A DNA stretch of 64,000 nt from Leptodactylus fallax (taxonomy: Eukaryota > Chordata > Amphibia > Anura > Leptodactylidae), in NCBI GenBank assembly GCA_947044405.1, contig CAMRHE010000166.1, positions 4,155,501-4,219,500 on the forward strand. The letters run 5' to 3'. The position numbers were made by a program, and so were the translations under genes. Positions within the stretch are counted from its first letter, which is position 1. Each line of letters begins with the position of its first letter. Below the pieces are notes generated by a model, which saw only the letters and a program-made list of their open reading frames with translations, searched no databases and was not told the DNA's origin. Positions 60,023 through 64,000 of this stretch are shown here, one piece after another.

Positions 60023-60830
60023 TTGCAAAGTCCATCATTACAGATCGATTTGTACATGAAGACTACTGATAAAAACACACTATTCCATTTTTCAAGACAC
60101 CACCCTATGGCCACCAAACGTGCTTTACCCAAATCACAATTTGATCGTGTTAAAAGGATTGTATCTGATCCCAACACACTCACCTCTCGCATAGAGTATA
60201 TAAAATCCAAATTCAGGACAAGAGGTTACCCTCCCCCGTGTACTTAATACTACCCAGAGTAATGTAAACAATAGAAATCAACAGAAAAGTAACTGTATAC
60301 CTCTGGTACACCAGTATCATGTTATGCTTACCACATGCATAAATCTATCCACAAACACTCGTCCATTTTACAAAGGGGTTATCCTGTCTACAACTAAGAA
60401 TGCCTCAATTACTTGCAATGTAATCATGTCATCAAAGGACCCCATCATCCACAAACAGGTCAACACATTCCCATTAAGGGATTTTTCACTTGTGACTCAT
60501 CTTTTGTCATATATGCTAGAAAATGTCCCTGTGGTCTCGTATATTTTGGGGAAACCTCCCAGCATATATGAGACCGCATTTCCCAACATAAATCTAATAT
60601 TAGATGTTAAAAACAGTTTCTTCTGGTCTCAGCACATTTTCATCAATAGCATCATTCCGTTGCGCAACTTAGATTCCAGGTTCTGGAACAAATCCCCAAC
60701 AAATGCAGAGGAGGGGACAGAATCAAGACTCTTATGATTCGGGAGGCCTTCTGGATCCATAAGTTGAATTCTTTAACTCCCAATGGCATAAATCGCGAGT
60801 ATGAAATTTGCAGCTTTATTTAAATGGTTA
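60023..60830 (+). pseudogene. Penelope-like retroelement ORF, C-terminal GIY-YIG endonuclease
   Basis: Penelope-like enzymes combine a reverse transcriptase with a GIY-YIG nuclease that nicks the target. Here the frame starts in the RT-nuclease linker: TDKNTLFHFSRHHPMATKRA and KSQFDRVKRIVSDP. After frameshifts it reaches KCPCGLVYFGETSQHI (the GIY-YIG core, here GLVY..YFG, with the Cys pair before it), then a stop, DRISQHKSNIR (conserved Arg/His block), and RGGDRIKTLMIREAFWIHKL and NSLTPNGINREYEI, the nuclease end with its conserved Glu region. Multiple stops and shifts make it non-functional. Confidence 0.88.
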
Positions 60831-60997
60831 ACTGTAATTTAACAGTTCTATTCCAATATTGCCTCATATAACTGCATGCATATTATCTTTATTATATTTT
60901 TAATATTCTGTCTCTTTTATTACAGAAAAGATAAACAGATCCAGCATCACTCCTACTGCTTCCTTTTCTTTCCACCAGGGTATCCTTTGTTCTTTAA

Positions 60998-61642
60998 AGG
61001 GAACCTGCCACCTCTGATTTTGACCCCTAAGTAAATACATGATGGCAAACATGTTTAAAAGTACATTATAAATCTCCCAAAATGTGATCTCAAAGAGCCC
61101 CTGGCTATTTATATTCAGTACCGGAAGTTTTCCCATCTGGTATGTTAATTAGAAGAGAAAGGTCCAATGAGCGTTGTTCTGCAGAGAACAGTCCGGCTTA
61201 TTCATGAGCAACATTCCAAACACGCCCTTCCCCCCCCCCCCCCTTTGTGTGAATGCTGGCTTCTTTCTGTGTTGCTGGTTTCCAAAATCCTGCACCTGCG
61301 CAATCCAACCTGCAGGAATTGAATAAGAGTCCCTGATGTCCACTTGACAATGGGGAGCTCTGTGCATGCCATGGTATATAGCGTTAGCGTGCATGCTCGT
61401 GATTTCCAACGACAAGACAGGGAAAAGGGGCTGGAGGAGGTATCAACTATCATGAAAGGAGGCGGTGTTACAACTTCCGACACGCTGGTCATTTAAAAAC
61501 CCGGAGGAGATTGTAAAAAGGTCACTTTTTAAGGTAACCCATGTGCAAAATATTATAAAAAACGAGAGATATCTTGGATTGGCCCCATAGAATCGTGTCA
61601 TTGTGCTGGTTTGATGGGGTAAATGTTGGTGACAGATTCCTT
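60998..61642. mobile_element. TTAA-flanked MITE inside the Penelope-like element
   Basis: TTAA at 60994-60997 and 61643-61646; ends AGGGAACCTGCCACC and GGTGACAGATTCCTT are inverted copies with a few mismatches. About 645 bp, non-coding, with a C-rich run near 61228-61243. A right-end fragment of the same family lies at 9277-9296. Confidence 0.8.
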
Positions 61643-62689
61643 TTAAATTGGTCTCTTTGAGCCCTTTCCCTCTCCTCTCTGTCCTTTCTTTTTTTTTCTT
61701 TTTCCTTTTTCCTTCACAGTACATACAGTACTATTTAACAACATATATTTTACATTGCCTATTTCATATAGCGCTCCTGCGCATGCTAAGTGCAATGATT
61801 TTCTTTCTCCACACTTGTATATGTCTCCACATATGCTTATTATACCCTATGACAGCGCTCACATGATTTGCATGTGACCGCCTCCTTTTACTTTCTATTA
61901 TCTCTATGTAGCTCCATTATCTCAGTACTAGCGATCACGTGACTGCTAGCTAACTGGACACCCCCCCCCCCCATGTGATGCATGTGTCATTATGATGTCA
62001 CACCATGACCCTGCCCTCATATAAACCTTGCTAAGCCATCTTTGCACATGGCCTGTTCCACAGCCACCATCTATTTCCTGACCAGCACACTGAATATTCC
62101 TTACTCCTTCTGCAATCTGCTAAATTTGAGTCTGCTGCTGACACCCCCTTCTATCTCTATTGAATCTCTTGAGCCTGCTTTATGTTTCAGAATTTCTCAT
62201 TAAGCTCCTTTCTGCTTCTCTTGCTTGCTTGTTATGCATTGTTTAAAATCACTATATGCTATTGTATACTTAATTATTGCTTTTGCAGATATTGTTCTAG
62301 GCAGATATTTTCTCTAATACCATGGCATTTTCCAATCATCTGAATCTGACTAATCTCTGGCTTCTATGGCAATTGGTCTGTTATCTACAGATTTTCCAAG
62401 ACTTCCTATTTTGCATGATTCTATTGCTCTATGATGTTCTATTGCATTTTTGTATGCATCTTGTATATCATATATCCTTGACATATGACTTGACTATAGA
62501 TGTTTTTATTTTTTCAGCCTGATGAAGGTTGCAGTTAGTGTTACTACTGTTTCTGATTGTGAAATTCCATAATAAATGAAAAAACCTTTTGCACAACAAT
62601 CTTCTGAGTGCCAAGTTTTTTTCTACTGTTAAAAACAAACATGTACACCTGTCATTAGGTCTGCGAAAAACGTCACTGTCCAGGCTCAT

Positions 62690-62763
62690 GTCAGTTTTAT
62701 GATGGCTGCGAAAAACTTAAAAATGGCTGTCACACATCCATTTTTCACTTGTGAATAAGTCTT
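62690..62763. mobile_element. MITE, right part (left part at 59752-60020)
   Basis: GTCACACATCCATTTTTCACTTGTGAATAAGTC mirrors the outer and subterminal blocks of 59755-59790. It marks the far edge of the older element that received the Penelope-like insertion. Confidence 0.55.
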
Positions 62764-63078
62764 TAGTTTAGCAGCAGTATGACACTGTTCAAGCACCAAG
62801 ATAGAGCGGGTAATGAAAAGTGAGGAACTTGATACGCTTTTGCGGTCTGTGCTGAATGAAGATGAGGAAAGACAACATCTTTAATCTGAAGAAACATCAC
62901 CTCTGAGTCGTTGGATTTTTCCTGTAACTGCATCTTATTTTTGGTGTGAAAACACATATCAAAGGGGACCTTCTTAAAATCCTCTAAGTCAATAAACAGT
63001 AGTGGGGGGACCCAGACAATTTACCTATAAATTCCTGATGGCAGCCTTGTATTGTATTACAGATTTTTTATTAACACT

Positions 63079-63575
63079 TGTAGGCAGGCAGAGGGAAAGA
63101 TTGTGGAAGGAAAATCCTCCCACTAAGGTGGCTCCTCTCCACTAGGTAATGGACTGGAATCTATGTCCAAGGTTTGGGTGTGATTACAGACCCGGGCTCA
63201 AAGCTCTGGTCCTGGGTTTTGTTAGAGCCAAGTTGAAGCCTTAACGCTGACCAGGTAGGAGGGTGTGTCTCTTCTGATGGTGGCTGTGAGACACAAACAC
63301 ACTGACTGTGTGGAGGACAGAAGGTGGAGACAAACTACTAAAGTGGTGAGCCTGCTGGACTGTTTATGTCTTAAAAAGACTATTTAGAGTTGCTAGACTT
63401 TCTGCCACTTGGCTAAACCAAGCCGTTCTGTTTTGTATTGCCTTATGCTGCAGTAAGCTATTTATGTTATGGACTTTGTGAACTCCTGCCAATAAAGCAC
63501 CAGTGTGAACTTGCACACACTCCTCCAGTGTCTTACTTGCCTGGTAACCAGCCCCTGGAAGATCCTGCATTGACA
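63079..63575 (+). mobile_element. Probable solo LTR (family C)
   Basis: It starts TGTAGGCAGGCAGAGGG and ends GATCCTGCATTGACA. CACT stands on each side (63075-63078 and 63576-63579), a plausible 4-bp target duplication. A CCAATAAAGCACC polyadenylation-type signal (near 63489) lies upstream of a short U5-like tail. No internal region adjoins. The family differs from LTRs A and B. Confidence 0.6.
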
Positions 63576-63661
63576 CACTACATCTTTGTTGAACATTTCT
63601 ACATATCATAGGTAAAACATTAAACCAAGGAAAATAGTTAGAAATATAAGTAAAGACAGTC

Positions 63662-64000
63662 CTAGAGACTTCTCTAGGGCAACTCAGAGTCTAGAATGAG
63701 TGGAGTGATCCCAATCGAGGATGCGTGCAATGACCGCAGCCAAGTAGTAATTAGTGCAATCTGGGATGGCCAGCCCCCCTCCCTGTTTGGGTCTGATTAA
63801 GATGTGTATTGCTAGTCTGAGAGGTTTCGAAGCCCAAATAAATCTGGAGAAGGTTTTTGGACCGTTGATAGGAATTCTTTGGGCAGAATGATGGGGATTG
63901 TTTGGAAGAGGTAGAGGAGTCTGGGGAGTATATTAATTTTCAATAAGTTTATGCGGCCGAGCCAGGAGAAGCCTTTCGTGTCCCCGTGATTTAAGTCAGC
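63662..64000 (-). pseudogene. L1-type LINE ORF2 fragment, C-terminal region
   Basis: The minus strand enters from beyond the window. It reads GFSWLGRINLLKINILPRLL, YLFQTIPIILPKEFL, then after a frameshift EGGWPSQIALITTWLRS, the conserved order of the region after the RT in L1 ORF2 (W-GRI--LKMN-LPR-LY-FQ-LPI-LP, then GG-ALP). A frameshift and stops show it is inactive here. The remaining ORF would lie to the right of 64000. Confidence 0.85.

Larger units (their letters stand above)
60020..62640 (+). mobile_element. Penelope-like element, 5'-truncated, 3' part
   Basis: It contains the C-terminal linker and GIY-YIG endonuclease remnant (60023-60830), a long pyrimidine-rich 3' UTR (60830-62560, itself interrupted by a TTAA MITE), a CTGATGA motif at 62519-62525, AATAAATG near 62571 and a terminal block (TTCTGAGTGCC) near 62600. 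No reverse transcriptase core is included, so truncation occurred inside the ORF. Confidence 0.8.

Noticed and set aside
62519..62565. Hammerhead at the end of the Penelope-like element
   Set aside because: CTGATGA is present but the next GAAA is too far away and no clean stem II is seen; at most a decayed relic.

Overview
The window looks like non-genic nuclear DNA from a large vertebrate genome, most likely an anuran amphibian. The case rests on the repeats: several Tc1-type DNA transposons, Penelope-like retroelement ends with GIY-YIG endonuclease remnants, a tRNA-derived SINE with an L2/CR1-type LINE partner, TTAA-flanked CCCCTTAA and AAAGGGGTT families, and many short palindromic MITEs. 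I recognise these combinations from frog genomes, but the species cannot be named from the sequence. No intact host protein-coding gene and no rRNA or free-standing tRNA gene was found. Most long open frames are antisense shadows, repeat translations or low-complexity artefacts. Coordinates of repeat edges were read by eye and may be off by a few bases.

Layout. 1-12.4 kb is mostly unannotated AT-rich DNA with scattered MITEs, a Tc1-like relic (5.25 kb) and a SINE fragment (7.5 kb). 12.5-15 kb is a cluster between two (TA)n tracts: a solo LTR, a decayed Tc1 element and a second LTR-like block. 15.2-21 kb is a pair of nested TTAA-flanked elements; the inner one contains six direct and two inverted copies of a ~350-400 bp unit. 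22.3-24.2 kb holds a Penelope-like 3' end, an L2-like LINE 3' half and a tRNA-SINE. 25-34 kb carries MITEs, minisatellites, a truncated Tc1 and strong palindromes. 35-37.2 kb is a Tc1 element nested in a MITE.

The most unusual locus is 37,261-43,110 (minus strand). It is an LTR element with a good 3' LTR, a polypurine tract and a truncated 5' LTR. Instead of gag-pol its interior encodes a decayed, intronless chimera of host-like sequences: an unidentified coiled coil, about 330 codons of non-muscle myosin II rod, a second coiled coil, and a piece of an hnRNP U-type SPRY domain. The last three share one reading frame broken by only two stops. A Penelope-like insertion with 73-bp perfect inverted ends cut the 5' LTR, and a suspect homopolymer block (41.34-42.0 kb) lies inside.

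Directly beside it, 43,122-44,751 is a Tc1 transposon with an uninterrupted 339-codon transposase, a complete DD34E triad and ~215-bp inverted repeats of IR/DR type. It is the only apparently functional coding unit here. The other Tc1 copies (5, 13, 29, 36 and 52 kb) are broken and belong to different families.

45-59 kb holds TTAA MITEs (one nested in another palindromic element), an internally deleted Tc1 and minisatellites. 59.7-62.8 kb is a three-level nest: a TTAA MITE inside a Penelope-like element inside an older MITE. The window ends with an LTR (63.1 kb) and an antisense L1 ORF2 fragment running off the edge.
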